Shown one piece after another: positions 53,003-62,110 of a stretch of 64,000 nucleotides of DNA (position 1 is its first letter; every line of letters begins with the position of its first letter). The stretch spans positions 1 through 64,000 of the forward strand of contig SZOW01000001.1 in assembly GCA_030263395.1 (NCBI GenBank), read 5' to 3'. Under the pieces are notes generated by a model, which saw nothing but the letters and a program-made list of their open reading frames with translations, had not been told where the DNA came from and ran no database searches. The DNA is from QUBU01 sp014337915 (GTDB taxonomy: Bacteria > Pseudomonadota > Gammaproteobacteria > Steroidobacterales > GCA-2729495). The position numbers and the translations under genes are program-made.

Positions 53003-54387
53003 TCGTACTGCTCGCGATAGCGGCGCACGACCACCAGAGCGACGACATTGAGCAGCAGGGTCACCAGGAACAGCACCAGGCCGAGCGCGAAGGCGGCCAG
53101 GGTCTTGGAGCTGTCGAACTCCTGGTCCCCTACCAGGAGCGTGACGATCTGCACAGTGACCGTCGTGACCGCCTCGAGCGGATTGGCCGTCATTCTCGCC
53201 GAGAGGCCAGCCGCCATCACCACAATCATGGTCTCGCCGATGGCGCGTGATATCGCCAGCAGGACACCACCGACTATGCCAGGCAATGCAGCCGGCAACA
53301 CCACGCGCTTGATCGTTTCCGATGCAGTGGCTCCCAGTGCCAGGGAACCGTCCCGGAGCGACTGCGGGACGGCGTTGATAACGTCATCCGACAGCGACGA
53401 CACGAACGGGATGATCATCACGCCCATCACCAGGCCCACGCCGAGGGCACTCTCGGACGCCACCTGCAACCCGAGGGCCTGGCCCAGCTCACGCAGCAGC
53501 GGTGCCATCGTAATCGCCGCGAAGTAGCCGTAGACCACGGTCGGAATGCCGGCCAGTATCTCCAGTACCGGCTTAACCAGTGCCCGCACCCGTGGCGCCG
53601 CATACTCACAGAGGTAGATCGCGATCATCAGGCCGATGGGTACCGCAACCAGCATGGCGACCCCGGAGATCAGCAGGGTCCCTGTGAAGAGCGGTACGGC
53701 TCCGAAGGCCCCCGACGAACCTACCTGGTCGGCACGAATCGCGGTCTGGGGACTCCATTCCATGCCGAACAGGAATTCGTGGAACGGCACCCTGGAAAAG
53801 AACCTTGCAGCCTCGAAGACCACTGAAAGCAGGATGCCCAGGGTCGTGAACACGGCGATCGTGGAGGCCCCGACCAGGACCGCGCGAATGACCCGCTCGA
53901 CGTGGTTCCGCGCCTGCAGTCGTGGGTTGATGCGACGATAGGCATACAAGCCACCAGCCAGGGCGAGAAAAATGGCCAGCGTTGCCAGCAGTGACCGTGA
54001 CGCGGCCTGCAGCGACTGGTAGTGCGCTGCGGTCCCCTGCAGCGCCTGCTGCTGCTCAGTCCCGGACCCGCGCCCAGCTGCCAGTACGCGGACGTCATTC
54101 AGCACCAGGTCGAGCTCGGGCCCCTGGATGGAGCGGTATGGCTCCGGCAGCACCTCCACCACCCGTCCCATGATGATCGGGTCACTCGCTGCAGACCACA
54201 GCAGGAGCAGCAGCAGGGCGGGCCCCGCCGCCCACATTGCAGCGAAGTAGCCGTAGTAGGCCGGCAGCGAATGCAGACTGCGGATGCCCTTGTATCCTCC
54301 GGCGGTGGCTATGGCACGGCGCCGCGCGAGAACGAAACTGGCAACAACCAATCCACACAGGATCAGCAGCAGCGTGGAGAATTGCAT
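52999..54387 (-). CDS. pstC: Phosphate ABC transporter permease PstC
   Basis: 462 residues with an extended N-terminal part (three predicted helices and a periplasmic loop up to about residue 170) before the conserved permease core: FGAVPLFTGTLLISGVAMLV, LEILAGIPTVVYGYFA and the EAA loop RDGSLALGATASETIKRVVL. The extended form matches the extended PstA, implying a co-adapted pair. It follows pstS by 44 bp. Confidence 0.95.
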   Translation of the reverse strand: MQFSTLLLILCGLVVASFVLARRRAIATAGGYKGIRSLHSLPAYYGYFAAMWAAGPALLLLLLWSAASDPIIMGRVVEVLPEPYRSIQGPELDLVLNDVRVLAAGRGSGTEQQQALQGTAAHYQSLQAASRSLLATLAIFLALAGGLYAYRRINPRLQARNHVERVIRAVLVGASTIAVFTTLGILLSVVFEAARFFSRVPFHEFLFGMEWSPQTAIRADQVGSSGAFGAVPLFTGTLLISGVAMLVAVPIGLMIAIYLCEYAAPRVRALVKPVLEILAGIPTVVYGYFAAITMAPLLRELGQALGLQVASESALGVGLVMGVMIIPFVSSLSDDVINAVPQSLRDGSLALGATASETIKRVVLPAALPGIVGGVLLAISRAIGETMIVVMAAGLSARMTANPLEAVTTVTVQIVTLLVGDQEFDSSKTLAAFALGLVLFLVTLLLNVVALVVVRRYREQYE

Positions 54388-54431
54388 GGCCGCCTCCTGT
54401 CGTCAGCTGTCATTTGCCCCGCCTGCTGGCA

Positions 54432-55490
54432 TCAGTTCACCGGCGCCCGCGGTGTGAGCCCACGCGCCACCCTCTGGGCGACTGCCAGCTCCGCGGCCGG
54501 CAAGGGGATCAGCCCCTTGTCGGCCAGGTACCCTTCGGGGCCCATGGCCCTGCCGCTGGTGAATTCCGCCAGGTACTCGCGAATGCCCGGGATTGCGAGC
54601 GCATGAGCCTTCTTGACGTAGAGGAACAACGGGCGGGACACGGGGTAAGCACCCGCGGAGATTGCCTCGAAGGTCGGTGACTCGCCGTCCACGGTCGAAC
54701 CCTGGACCGCATCGGAGTTTTCATCGAGGAAGCTGTAGCCGAAGACACCGACGGCAGCCGGATTGGCCTTGAGCTTCTGGACGATGAGATTGTCGTTCTC
54801 GCCTACCTCGATGTAGCGGCCATCCTCGCGGAGGGTCTGGCACACTGCCTTGATCTTCGCCTCGTCCCCGAGGGCGGCAATGGCGGGAATTCCCTTGCAC
54901 CCACCCTGCATGGCGAGTTCATCGAACGCATCCCGCGTCCCGGAAGTCGGCGGGGGACCAAGGACTTCGATCGGCAGGTCGGGCAGCGCCGGATCGACAT
55001 CCCTCCAGTTCCGGTACGGGTTGGCAACCAGCGTCCCGCTACCCTTCGGATCAGGAACCTGCCTGGCGAGGGCCAGGAAGATCGCCCTGCGTGTCAATGC
55101 GAGGCGCGGCGCCCTGACCGAGTTGGCCAGCACGATGCCGTCGAATCCGATCTTCACCTCGACGATCTCGGAGATGCCGTTTCTGGCGCATTCGGCGACT
55201 TCACTGGCCTTGATCGGCCGGGACGCATTGGCGATGTCGGGAAACTGCACACCGATGCCCGCGCAGAACAGCTTGAGGCCACCGCCGGTGCCCGTGGACT
55301 CGATCTTTGGCGTTCTGAATCTGGAATCGCGGCCAAAGCGCTCGGCGACGACCGTGGCAAAAGGATATACCGTGGAGGACCCCACGACGCTGATGTAGTC
55401 TCGGGCCGCCTGGCCGAAAGCCAGCGACGCTACGACGGTTGTGGCGGCGAATGCTGCAGCCATGGCGACGCCTTTGGCGCTTGTCTTCAC
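54432..55490 (-). CDS. pstS: Phosphate-binding periplasmic protein PstS
   Basis: 352 residues; signal peptide 1-27 (ends LAFGQAA). The phosphate-binding loops are VVGSSTVYPF, ESTGTGGGLKLFCAG and LGPPPTSGTRDAFDEL, as in the PstS family. C-terminal segments RPLFLYVKKAH and YLADKGLIPLP are typical. A Pho-box-like repeat lies 56 bp upstream, so pstSCAB likely has a PhoB-dependent promoter of its own. Confidence 0.96.
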   Translation of the reverse strand: MKTSAKGVAMAAAFAATTVVASLAFGQAARDYISVVGSSTVYPFATVVAERFGRDSRFRTPKIESTGTGGGLKLFCAGIGVQFPDIANASRPIKASEVAECARNGISEIVEVKIGFDGIVLANSVRAPRLALTRRAIFLALARQVPDPKGSGTLVANPYRNWRDVDPALPDLPIEVLGPPPTSGTRDAFDELAMQGGCKGIPAIAALGDEAKIKAVCQTLREDGRYIEVGENDNLIVQKLKANPAAVGVFGYSFLDENSDAVQGSTVDGESPTFEAISAGAYPVSRPLFLYVKKAHALAIPGIREYLAEFTSGRAMGPEGYLADKGLIPLPAAELAVAQRVARGLTPRAPVN

Positions 55491-55545
55491 AATGACCTCC
55501 GCAAGGGGACGTTGGGATGTAACGCCTGCAGTCTAGGAAGGCTTT

Positions 55546-55563
55546 GTTACGAAATTGTTGCAG
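55546..55563 (-). promoter_or_regulatory. Pho-box-like repeat upstream of pstS
   Basis: On the minus strand CTGCAAC and TCGTAAC are separated by 4 bases (11-bp period). They match a CTGTAAC/CTGTCAT-type half-site at about six and five of seven positions. The position fits a PhoB-activated promoter. Confidence 0.5.
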
Positions 55564-55568
55564 GCGCC

Positions 55569-56285
55569 TCAAACCAGTCCGATCTTTTCCCTGACGGCAT
55601 CGATGCCGACATGGCGGATGTCCTTGCCGTGGACCAGGTAAATCACGTACTCGGAGATGTTCTTGGCGTGGTCGCCGATTCTCTCCAGCGCGCGCGCCAC
55701 CCAGGTGACATCCAGGAAGCGCTGGATGCTGCGCGGATCCTCCATCATCAGCGTGATGCAGCGGCGCGCGATCATGTCGTACTGCTCGTCGACCAGCCTG
55801 TCCGCTTCCACCACGGCAAGCGCGTCCCCCGCATCGACCCGCGAGAAGGCATCGAGCGCATTGCGCAGCATTTCCTGCACCTGTCCAGCCATGACCTGGA
55901 CCTGCCGATGCTCGTCATCCGCATGTGCGTCCACCGTGAGGCGCGACGCAAGCGTCGCAATCTTCTGTGCCTCGTCACCAATGCGCTCGAGGTCCGTGAT
56001 GGTCTTGATCACCGCAATTACCAGCCGCAGGTCGGCGGCGGTGGGACTCCGGGTAGCGAGTATCCTGGTGCACTCCTCGTCGATGGCGACTTCCATCCGG
56101 TTGACCCTGTGGTCCTCGGCGGCTATTCGCAGTCCCAGCTCGCTATCCGCGGCAACGATGGCCTGGATTGCAACGTCGAGGTGCTGCTGGACCATTCCGC
56201 CCATGCGCAGTACCTCGCTGCGCACATGCTCGAGTTCCTCGTTGAAGCGGCGCGAGATATGGTGGCTGAATTTCTCGGTTTCCAT
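55569..56285 (-). CDS. phoU: Phosphate signalling protein PhoU
   Basis: 238 residues, two three-helix PhoU domains that carry the metal-binding pattern (EELEHVRSEVLRMGGMVQQH, LERIGDEAQKIATLA, LERIGDHAKNISEYVIYLV). PhoU connects the Pst transporter to PhoR and represses the regulon when phosphate is plentiful. It lies between phoR and pstS, unlike E. coli where it follows pstB. Confidence 0.97.
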   Translation of the reverse strand: METEKFSHHISRRFNEELEHVRSEVLRMGGMVQQHLDVAIQAIVAADSELGLRIAAEDHRVNRMEVAIDEECTRILATRSPTAADLRLVIAVIKTITDLERIGDEAQKIATLASRLTVDAHADDEHRQVQVMAGQVQEMLRNALDAFSRVDAGDALAVVEADRLVDEQYDMIARRCITLMMEDPRSIQRFLDVTWVARALERIGDHAKNISEYVIYLVHGKDIRHVGIDAVREKIGLV

Positions 56286-56326
56286 GGCTTACTCGCTCCG
56301 GCGCGCGGCCTGGCGCCTGCATGAAA

Positions 56327-57616
56327 TCAGGTCAGGGCGACACGGTGGGGTGGAAAATGGCAGATGAAAGTGCTGCCATTGCCAGGACTGCTGTGGATCT
56401 CGAGCTCGCCGTCGTGGCGCCGCAGGCAGTGCTTCACGATGGCAAGACCCAGGCCCGTGCCAGCCGCCTGCCGGAGGCGGCCACGATCAGTGCGGAAGAA
56501 CCGCTCGGTAACTCGCGGAATGTCCTCGTCCGCGATGCCAATGCCGGTATCGGCAACAGCAAGGTGGCCGCCAGTGGCGTCCACATTCCAGCTGATGCTG
56601 ATCGAGCCCTCCGACGGCGTGTAGCGCACTGCGTTGGACACCAGGTTCGACACCACGGAATGCAGCTCCACCTGGTTGCCGAACAGCCCCGCGGTACTGC
56701 CGATCGTTGCCTCCACCACGCGCGGATGTTCCGGCAGCGCCAACGCCTCGATCCGTGCTCTCTGCAACATGGCGCCGATGTCCACCACCTGATCCAGGCC
56801 GCAGGGTGCTGCCGACTCGAGCCGGGACAGCTCCAGCAGGTCATCGAGGAGGTGCGTCATGCGCACCGACTGGCTGCGCATCTCCGCCAGCGGTGCCTGC
56901 CAGACACCAGGAGCGCCGGGATCGTCGGCCAGCGCGTCCAGGTACCCGGCAATCACCGTCAGGGGCGTTCGCAGTTCATGCGAAGCGTTGGCGACAAAAT
57001 CGCGTCGCGTGCGCTCGAGCCGGACAATACCCGTGATGTCCCGGACCAGGAGGAGGCGCTGCTCGAGACCATAGGGAATCATGAAGCAGGAGATCCAGGT
57101 ATCGCCGCCAGCGGGTGCGGGCAGCTCGATGCTGCGGCTGAAATCCCCGGCCGAAATAAAGGCGACGAAATCCGGGTGTCGCAGCAGGTTATCGATACGC
57201 TGGCCTCGATCCCGCAGCTTTCTCAGTGACAGCAGGCGCTCCGCGGCCGTGTTGTAGTTGACTATCTCGAACCTCGCGTTCAGGAGCACGCCGCCGTCCG
57301 GAAACGCGCCAGCGGATACCCGCAGTTCACGCAGCAGCTGCCGCCAGCGGCTGCGACGCCGCCGGGCCTTCTCGCGCATGTATTCGATCCGGGCGAAGAC
57401 GGGCGGCCACACCCCCGAGCCGTCCGGGAGCGCCTCCAGGCGCCCCGTGCGCAACCAGGCATCCAGGCGGAAGAGGTTGAACAGCTGCCAGCCAAGGCAG
57501 GCCAGTGCGGCCAGGAATGCACCAAGGAGCGCCTGATCATACAGCCAGCCTACCAGCGCCCCTGCCACCAGCAGCATGGCAAGCCGTATCAGTTCGGCAT
57601 TCCAGGCCGGTGACAT
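56327..57616 (-). CDS. phoR: Phosphate regulon sensor histidine kinase PhoR
   Basis: 429 residues: two N-terminal membrane helices (about 8-45), a charged linker with REKARRRRSRW, a PAS domain (about 95-195), the phospho-accepting His213 (NASHELRTPLTVIAGYL) and the HATPase domain (NAVRYTPSEGSISISW, ADTGIGIADEDIPRVTERFF, GTGLGLAIVKHCL). It phosphorylates PhoB under phosphate starvation. It lies 15 bp after phoB. Confidence 0.96.
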   Translation of the reverse strand: MSPAWNAELIRLAMLLVAGALVGWLYDQALLGAFLAALACLGWQLFNLFRLDAWLRTGRLEALPDGSGVWPPVFARIEYMREKARRRRSRWRQLLRELRVSAGAFPDGGVLLNARFEIVNYNTAAERLLSLRKLRDRGQRIDNLLRHPDFVAFISAGDFSRSIELPAPAGGDTWISCFMIPYGLEQRLLLVRDITGIVRLERTRRDFVANASHELRTPLTVIAGYLDALADDPGAPGVWQAPLAEMRSQSVRMTHLLDDLLELSRLESAAPCGLDQVVDIGAMLQRARIEALALPEHPRVVEATIGSTAGLFGNQVELHSVVSNLVSNAVRYTPSEGSISISWNVDATGGHLAVADTGIGIADEDIPRVTERFFRTDRGRLRQAAGTGLGLAIVKHCLRRHDGELEIHSSPGNGSTFICHFPPHRVALT

Positions 57617-57631
57617 GCGCGAACGCGAAAC

Positions 57632-58339
57632 CTAGCTGGCCGAGAGGCGATACCCCGCGCCCCTCACCGTCTGTACGAAGCGGTCTGCAGCATAGGGCTC
57701 CAATGCCTGCCGCAAGCGGCGCACGTGGACGTCGATGGTGCGCTCCTCCACGTAGACATTGCCTCCCCAGACATGATCGAGCAACTGCCCCCGGGTGAAG
57801 ACCCGTTCCTGGTTTTCCAGCAGAAACTTGAGGAGACGATATTCGGTTGGCCCGAGGGTCACCTCGCTGCCGCCGGCATGGATCCGGTGCCCGACGGGAT
57901 CAAGGCGCAGGTCCCCGATCTCGAGTACCTCCTCGCCGGTACCGCCGGTGCGCCTCAGGACCGCATTGATGCGAGCCACCAGTTCCCTGCCTGAGAACGG
58001 CTTGGTGATGTAATCGTCGGCACCGCCCTCGAGGCCGGAAACCCTGTCGCGTTCCTCGGCCCTTGCGGTCAGCATAATGATTGGCAGCTCCCGGCTCCGC
58101 TCGTCGCGGCGGAGGGTGCGCGTCAGCTCGAGGCCACTGGCATCCGGAAGCATCCAGTCCACAAGCACGAGGTCCGGGCATCTGTCGGCGATGCAGCTAC
58201 GGGCCGCCGCGCAATCGGCTGCCTCCTCCACTTCAAATCCGGCACGAACAAGGTTGAAGGCGATCATCCGGCGGATGGGCGCCTCGTCCTCGACTATCAG
58301 GACCCTGCGTGGAGTCATGTTGCGTGCATTTGCCGCCAT
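57632..58339 (-). CDS. phoB: Phosphate regulon response regulator PhoB
   Basis: 235 residues: receiver domain with phospho-acceptor Asp61 (LVDWMLPDASG) and Lys in DDYITKPFSGRELVARINAV, then an OmpR-type winged helix (GPTEYRLLKFLLENQERVFT, VEERTIDVHVRRLRQAL). It binds Pho boxes. ATG 58339 is used; an ATG at 58318 (MTPRR) is an alternative that would fit better with the Pho box lying only 25 bp from 58339. Confidence 0.96.
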   Translation of the reverse strand: MAANARNMTPRRVLIVEDEAPIRRMIAFNLVRAGFEVEEAADCAAARSCIADRCPDLVLVDWMLPDASGLELTRTLRRDERSRELPIIMLTARAEERDRVSGLEGGADDYITKPFSGRELVARINAVLRRTGGTGEEVLEIGDLRLDPVGHRIHAGGSEVTLGPTEYRLLKFLLENQERVFTRGQLLDHVWGGNVYVEERTIDVHVRRLRQALEPYAADRFVQTVRGAGYRLSAS

Positions 58340-58363
58340 GCGGGCAAATTCCAGCAGGGTTTT

Positions 58364-58381
58364 ATTACAAAGATGTTACGC
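58364..58381 (-). promoter_or_regulatory. Pho-box-like repeat upstream of phoB
   Basis: On the minus strand GCGTAAC and TTGTAAT are separated by 4 bases (11-bp period), consistent with autoregulation of phoBR by PhoB. Promoters of this type put the start of transcription about 20-25 bp further, that is near 58340. Confidence 0.5.
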
Positions 58382-58465
58382 AGGCAACATTGGCCGCGTG
58401 GAGGACCGGCCGGTTCCGGGATGCGCCGGATTCGCGGCACGCCACGCCTTCCGGGCGCCAGGCCT

Positions 58466-59320
58466 TCAGGCCGGCGGCGCCGGCCCAAGGGTACATCTGC
58501 TGGTTCCCGCCGCCAGTGCCGCTGCAGCCAACGCATCCCTCGCCTCGAGGGCGACGCCGCGAATCGATGCCCAGTGGCTATCGCGGCCGAGTCCATCAGG
58601 CTGGCTCCCGAGGAGGTCGAGCAGTACAAGGTCGTGATGCTGGCCCAGCTGCTGGCCAATGCCCTTGAGTACGGGTCCCGCCTCCTGGGCCCAGCCAGGC
58701 AGCATCTGCTGCATGAGCTGTGACTGGTGATACAGGTACTTGACCTGGATGCGCCAGCGATGCAGGTCGCCCGCATTCCAGCTCAGAGCCGCCTGCGCAC
58801 CGGCAGTGGTGCAGCGGCCGAGGGTCGAGGCGACACCCTGCCGGACATCCTTGCGCCGGAGCTGCTGCAGCGGCATGTCCGGGACGCGCCGTGCCGCCGC
58901 AGCCAGCGTCTCGCGCGCCCGCGCCATGACCCTGGGCAGGTCATGGCTGTACTCGCGCGCGACGCGCCGCTCCAGGCTGCGCTGCAAGCGGCGCAATGCA
59001 TTCCTGCAGGACTGCGTGGGCAGGCGCGACTCGAGCAGTCGCGCCGCCTGCAAGGCAGACTCCAGGTCGCGGGCCCGGGCCAGGTCATGCCCGAGGCCAC
59101 CGAACACCGCGTCCTCGACGCGATAGATGTATGCAGCCCCAGGCCGGATAAGGCGCAACACCGCGCGGATGCGCTTGAAGGTGAGCCGCGCCCGGTGGAC
59201 GCTGGCCCGCGGATCATCCGCCCAGTGATCGAGCAGGCGCGTGGCATGGCGCAGCTGCGCGGCGAGGATGCGACGGATTTCCGCATCCAGGGACTTCCTG
59301 CGGCGGATCAGATAGGCCAT
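58466..59320 (-). CDS. CHAD domain-containing protein
   Basis: 284 residues, nearly all helical. Two halves each carry the conserved His/Arg/Lys signatures of CHAD domains: VHRARLTFKRIRAVLRLIRP (about 41-60) and LHRWRIQVKYLYHQSQLMQQ in the second half. CHAD domains bind polyphosphate through this basic surface. Its location immediately upstream of phoB on the same strand suggests a link between polyphosphate and phosphate sensing; the precise role is unknown. The TTATF/CYTH domain often fused to CHAD is absent. Confidence 0.9.
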   Translation of the reverse strand: MAYLIRRRKSLDAEIRRILAAQLRHATRLLDHWADDPRASVHRARLTFKRIRAVLRLIRPGAAYIYRVEDAVFGGLGHDLARARDLESALQAARLLESRLPTQSCRNALRRLQRSLERRVAREYSHDLPRVMARARETLAAAARRVPDMPLQQLRRKDVRQGVASTLGRCTTAGAQAALSWNAGDLHRWRIQVKYLYHQSQLMQQMLPGWAQEAGPVLKGIGQQLGQHHDLVLLDLLGSQPDGLGRDSHWASIRGVALEARDALAAAALAAGTSRCTLGPAPPA

Positions 59321-59440
59321 GGCAGCAGCTCAGCCGATGCGCCAACACCGGCTTTGCCCGGTCAGCGTCTTGCAACCACAAGGTTGCCATTATGCGCCGC
59401 CCCGGAAGCCGGCAGGTCGGGGGCGGCGCGGCTGCCGCCG

Positions 59441-59965
59441 CTATTGCGCGGCCACCTTCGCCGTCTCCTGCTGGATGTAGGCGATGATGTTGGCGCGGTC
59501 CTGCGGATCCTGGATGCCGACGAAAACCATCTTGTTGCCCGGCAGGAAGTCGCTCGGCCGCTCCAGCCACTTGTCGATCTGCTCGGCAGTCCAGGTAATG
59601 CCGGACTTGGCGACCGCATCGGAATAGGTGTAGCCCGCCACGCTGCCGGCGTGGCGGCCGATGACGCCATAGAGCGTCGGCCCAATCTTGCCCGGCTCGG
59701 TCTCGGGCGCCAGGCTGTGGCAGGCACGGCACTGGAAGAACTGGATCTTGCCGCGGTTGAGATCCGCCTTGGCGATCATCGCCGCCAGTTCGGGGCTGGG
59801 CGGCGGCGACGGCGCGGCGGCCGGTGCCGCAGCGTCACCTGCCGCAGCTGGCGCTGCCGCCGGCGCCGCATTCCCCGGCGCAGTTTTGCTGCCGCAGCCA
59901 GCCAGCGCGGCCAGCGCCAGCACCAGGTAAACCACCACGAACCGCGACTTGCAGCGCTCGGACAT
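59441..59965 (-). CDS. Lipoprotein c-type cytochrome
   Basis: 174 residues. An N-terminal signal with lipobox LAGC (Cys24) is followed by an Ala/Pro-rich linker (about 25-57). The single haem site is CRACH (79-83), and the distal Met is likely in GNKMVFVGI, the class I cytochrome c pattern. It is probably anchored in the membrane and exposed to the periplasm. It lies 17 bp after the IorA-type gene and may accept electrons from that dehydrogenase. Confidence 0.92.
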   Translation of the reverse strand: MSERCKSRFVVVYLVLALAALAGCGSKTAPGNAAPAAAPAAAGDAAAPAAAPSPPPSPELAAMIAKADLNRGKIQFFQCRACHSLAPETEPGKIGPTLYGVIGRHAGSVAGYTYSDAVAKSGITWTAEQIDKWLERPSDFLPGNKMVFVGIQDPQDRANIIAYIQQETAKVAAQ

Positions 59966-59982
59966 CGGACTCTCTCTTTCGA

Positions 59983-60447
59983 TCAGGTTGACTGGCGCCG
60001 CAGCTCGGCAGCGCGATGGATGGCACGGCGGATCCGCGGATAGGTTCCGCAGCGGCAGATATTGGTGATGGAACTGTTGATGGCTGCATCGTCTGGCTGC
60101 GGGTTCTGCTCCAGGAATGCCGCCACCGCCATGATCATGCCCGGCTGGCAGTAACCGCACTGCGGCACCTGCTCTTCGATCCAGGCCTGCTGCACAGGAT
60201 GCAGCCTGTCCAGGTTGCCGAGGCCTTCGATGCTGGTGATCGAGCGGCCCGCCACCGCGGACACCGGCACCACGCAGGAGCGAATGGCCGCACCTTCCAG
60301 ATGTACGGTACAGGCGCCACAGAGCGCCATGCCGCAGCCGTACTTGGTGCCCGTGAAACCCAGCGTGTCGCGCAGCACCCAGAGCAGCGGCATCTCGTCG
60401 GGAACGTCGACGCTGACTTCCTGGCCGTTGAGGCGAAACTTCACCAT
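59983..60447 (-). CDS. [2Fe-2S] small subunit of a molybdenum hydroxylase (IorA type)
   Basis: 154 residues of the xanthine-oxidase-family small subunit. The plant-type ferredoxin cluster is held by Cys38, 43, 46 and 58 (KYGCGMALCGACTVHL) and the second cluster by Cys97, 100, 131 and 133 (CGYCQPGM, CRCGTYPRI). These proteins pass electrons from a large molybdopterin subunit (IorB, CoxL type), usually to a cytochrome c. A cytochrome c follows, but no large subunit is present in the window. Confidence 0.93.
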   Translation of the reverse strand: MVKFRLNGQEVSVDVPDEMPLLWVLRDTLGFTGTKYGCGMALCGACTVHLEGAAIRSCVVPVSAVAGRSITSIEGLGNLDRLHPVQQAWIEEQVPQCGYCQPGMIMAVAAFLEQNPQPDDAAINSSITNICRCGTYPRIRRAIHRAAELRRQST

Positions 60448-60529
60448 AGCGGCAGTTTAACCGCAGTGGCAGCCGTTTTGGAGGGTGCCGGCGCCCCTCT
60501 CGCACCGCTGGCTGCCGCTGCGCCGCGCC

Positions 60530-62110
60530 TCAGAGCTGCAGCGCGCCCGGGTTCATGATGCCCGCCGGGTCGAGTTCCCGCTTGATCTCGCGGATGGCGC
60601 GCGCGGCCTCGGCCTGGCGGCCTTCCATGTAGGCGTAGCTCTTGCCCACCTGCATATGGACCGCGCCCACCGACGCAAAGACCTTCTTGATCTCGCCGCG
60701 CAGCTCGCGCACCAGCGCACGTCCATCCGGGTTGGCGGGATACTTCGGCAGCAGGTTGAGGTACTCCTGCGGCAGGAAACGGTTGTGGAACAGCGTGCGG
60801 TCGTCTTCCCAGTAGAACACCGGCTCGTAGAGGAAGGCGTTGGTGTTGATGGCGAGGAACATGCCGCCCTTGTCCACCTTCAGCTGCTGCATGCGCGCGG
60901 CGTTGTCGGCATAGAGCCGCGACAGCTTCGCGTGGAACTCGTTCATCTTCGAGAACGGCATGATGCCGTGCATCGGCACCCAGCGCTCGCCCTTCGGCCC
61001 GAGCACGGCGTACAGCGGCATGAACGGCATGGCACGGATCACCGTCGGGATGGTGTTGGCCGTCTCCTGGCCGAACGGCGCCATCGCCGCGCGCAACACC
61101 GCCAGCTTGCCCTTGATCTCGCCCTGGGACACGCCCTCGACCGTGTAATGGGCCGAGTAATTGTGCCCGGACAGGAAGCGCTTGCCGGCCGCCGCCATCT
61201 TCACCAGCTTGCCGACGGCCTCCAATGGATTGCGTGCCGTCTTCGCCACCGCCAGTGCCGCAGCGACGGCATCCTTGGCACTCGCCTTGCCGAGCTGACC
61301 CTGCTGCAGCCGGGGATCGAGGCCGAAGTTGTCCGCCGACACGTTTTCGCGGGCGACCGCGGCCATGCCGGCGGCCATCTGCTCGAAGGTCTCGAAGCCG
61401 AACGAGGCCGCGCCGGAGAATGGCGGCGTCCTGATCAGCCGCAGGCTGATGCTGGCCTTGATGCCGAGCGCGCCCGCATCGCCGCAGAACAGGCCGGTGA
61501 GGTCCGGGCCATACCAGCGGAAGAACGGCTTGCCGTTGGCGGCCGCGAACGCGCCGGTGCGCAGGATTTCGCCGTTCGCCAGCACGATTTCGAAGCCGAG
61601 GATGGCATCGGCGGAGATGCCGTAGTTGCCGGAGCCCAGGCTGGCGCTGTTCTGCGATGCCGAGCCGCCAAGGGTGGCCTTGATGCCGGAGAATGGCCCC
61701 CAGAAGGCTGTGCGTACGCCCTTCTCCTTCAGCGCCTGCCAGAGATCGTGCCAGGTTACGCCCGGCTCCGCCGTGACGTACATGTCCTCGGTATTGATCT
61801 CGATGATGCGGTTGAGGCGCGAGGTGTCCACCAGCAGGGAATTCGGCGTCGCCGGCAGGTAGCCGTCGGTGTAGGACGCGCCGCCGCCGCGCGGTACCAG
61901 CGCCACGCCAGCAGCGGCGGCCAGGCGCACTACCGCCTGCAGTTCCGCGGTCGACCCGGGTCGCACCACGGCGAGCGGCAGTTCGAGGGCGTTGTAGACG
62001 TCCATCGCATGGAACTCGCGTTCCGCCGGATCGGTGAGCACCTGGTCGCGGCCGATGGCCCGGCCCAGCTCCTCGATGAGGTTGGTCCCTTGCATGAGGT
62101 TCGCGGACAT
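60530..62110 (-). CDS. FAD-binding oxidase (PCMH-type, GlcD/VAO superfamily)
   Basis: 526 residues. The FAD-binding domain shows VVRPGSTAELQAVVRLAAAA, VPRGGGASYTDGY and NTEDMYVTAEPGVTWHDLWQ, followed by GGSASQNSASLGSGNYGISA. The C-terminal domain ends with DPAGIMNPGALQL, as in glycolate/D-lactate oxidases. The substrate is probably a 2-hydroxy acid or an alcohol. It lies 82 bp upstream of the IorA-type gene on the same strand, so they may be co-expressed. Confidence 0.9.
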   Translation of the reverse strand: MSANLMQGTNLIEELGRAIGRDQVLTDPAEREFHAMDVYNALELPLAVVRPGSTAELQAVVRLAAAAGVALVPRGGGASYTDGYLPATPNSLLVDTSRLNRIIEINTEDMYVTAEPGVTWHDLWQALKEKGVRTAFWGPFSGIKATLGGSASQNSASLGSGNYGISADAILGFEIVLANGEILRTGAFAAANGKPFFRWYGPDLTGLFCGDAGALGIKASISLRLIRTPPFSGAASFGFETFEQMAAGMAAVARENVSADNFGLDPRLQQGQLGKASAKDAVAAALAVAKTARNPLEAVGKLVKMAAAGKRFLSGHNYSAHYTVEGVSQGEIKGKLAVLRAAMAPFGQETANTIPTVIRAMPFMPLYAVLGPKGERWVPMHGIMPFSKMNEFHAKLSRLYADNAARMQQLKVDKGGMFLAINTNAFLYEPVFYWEDDRTLFHNRFLPQEYLNLLPKYPANPDGRALVRELRGEIKKVFASVGAVHMQVGKSYAYMEGRQAEAARAIREIKRELDPAGIMNPGALQL

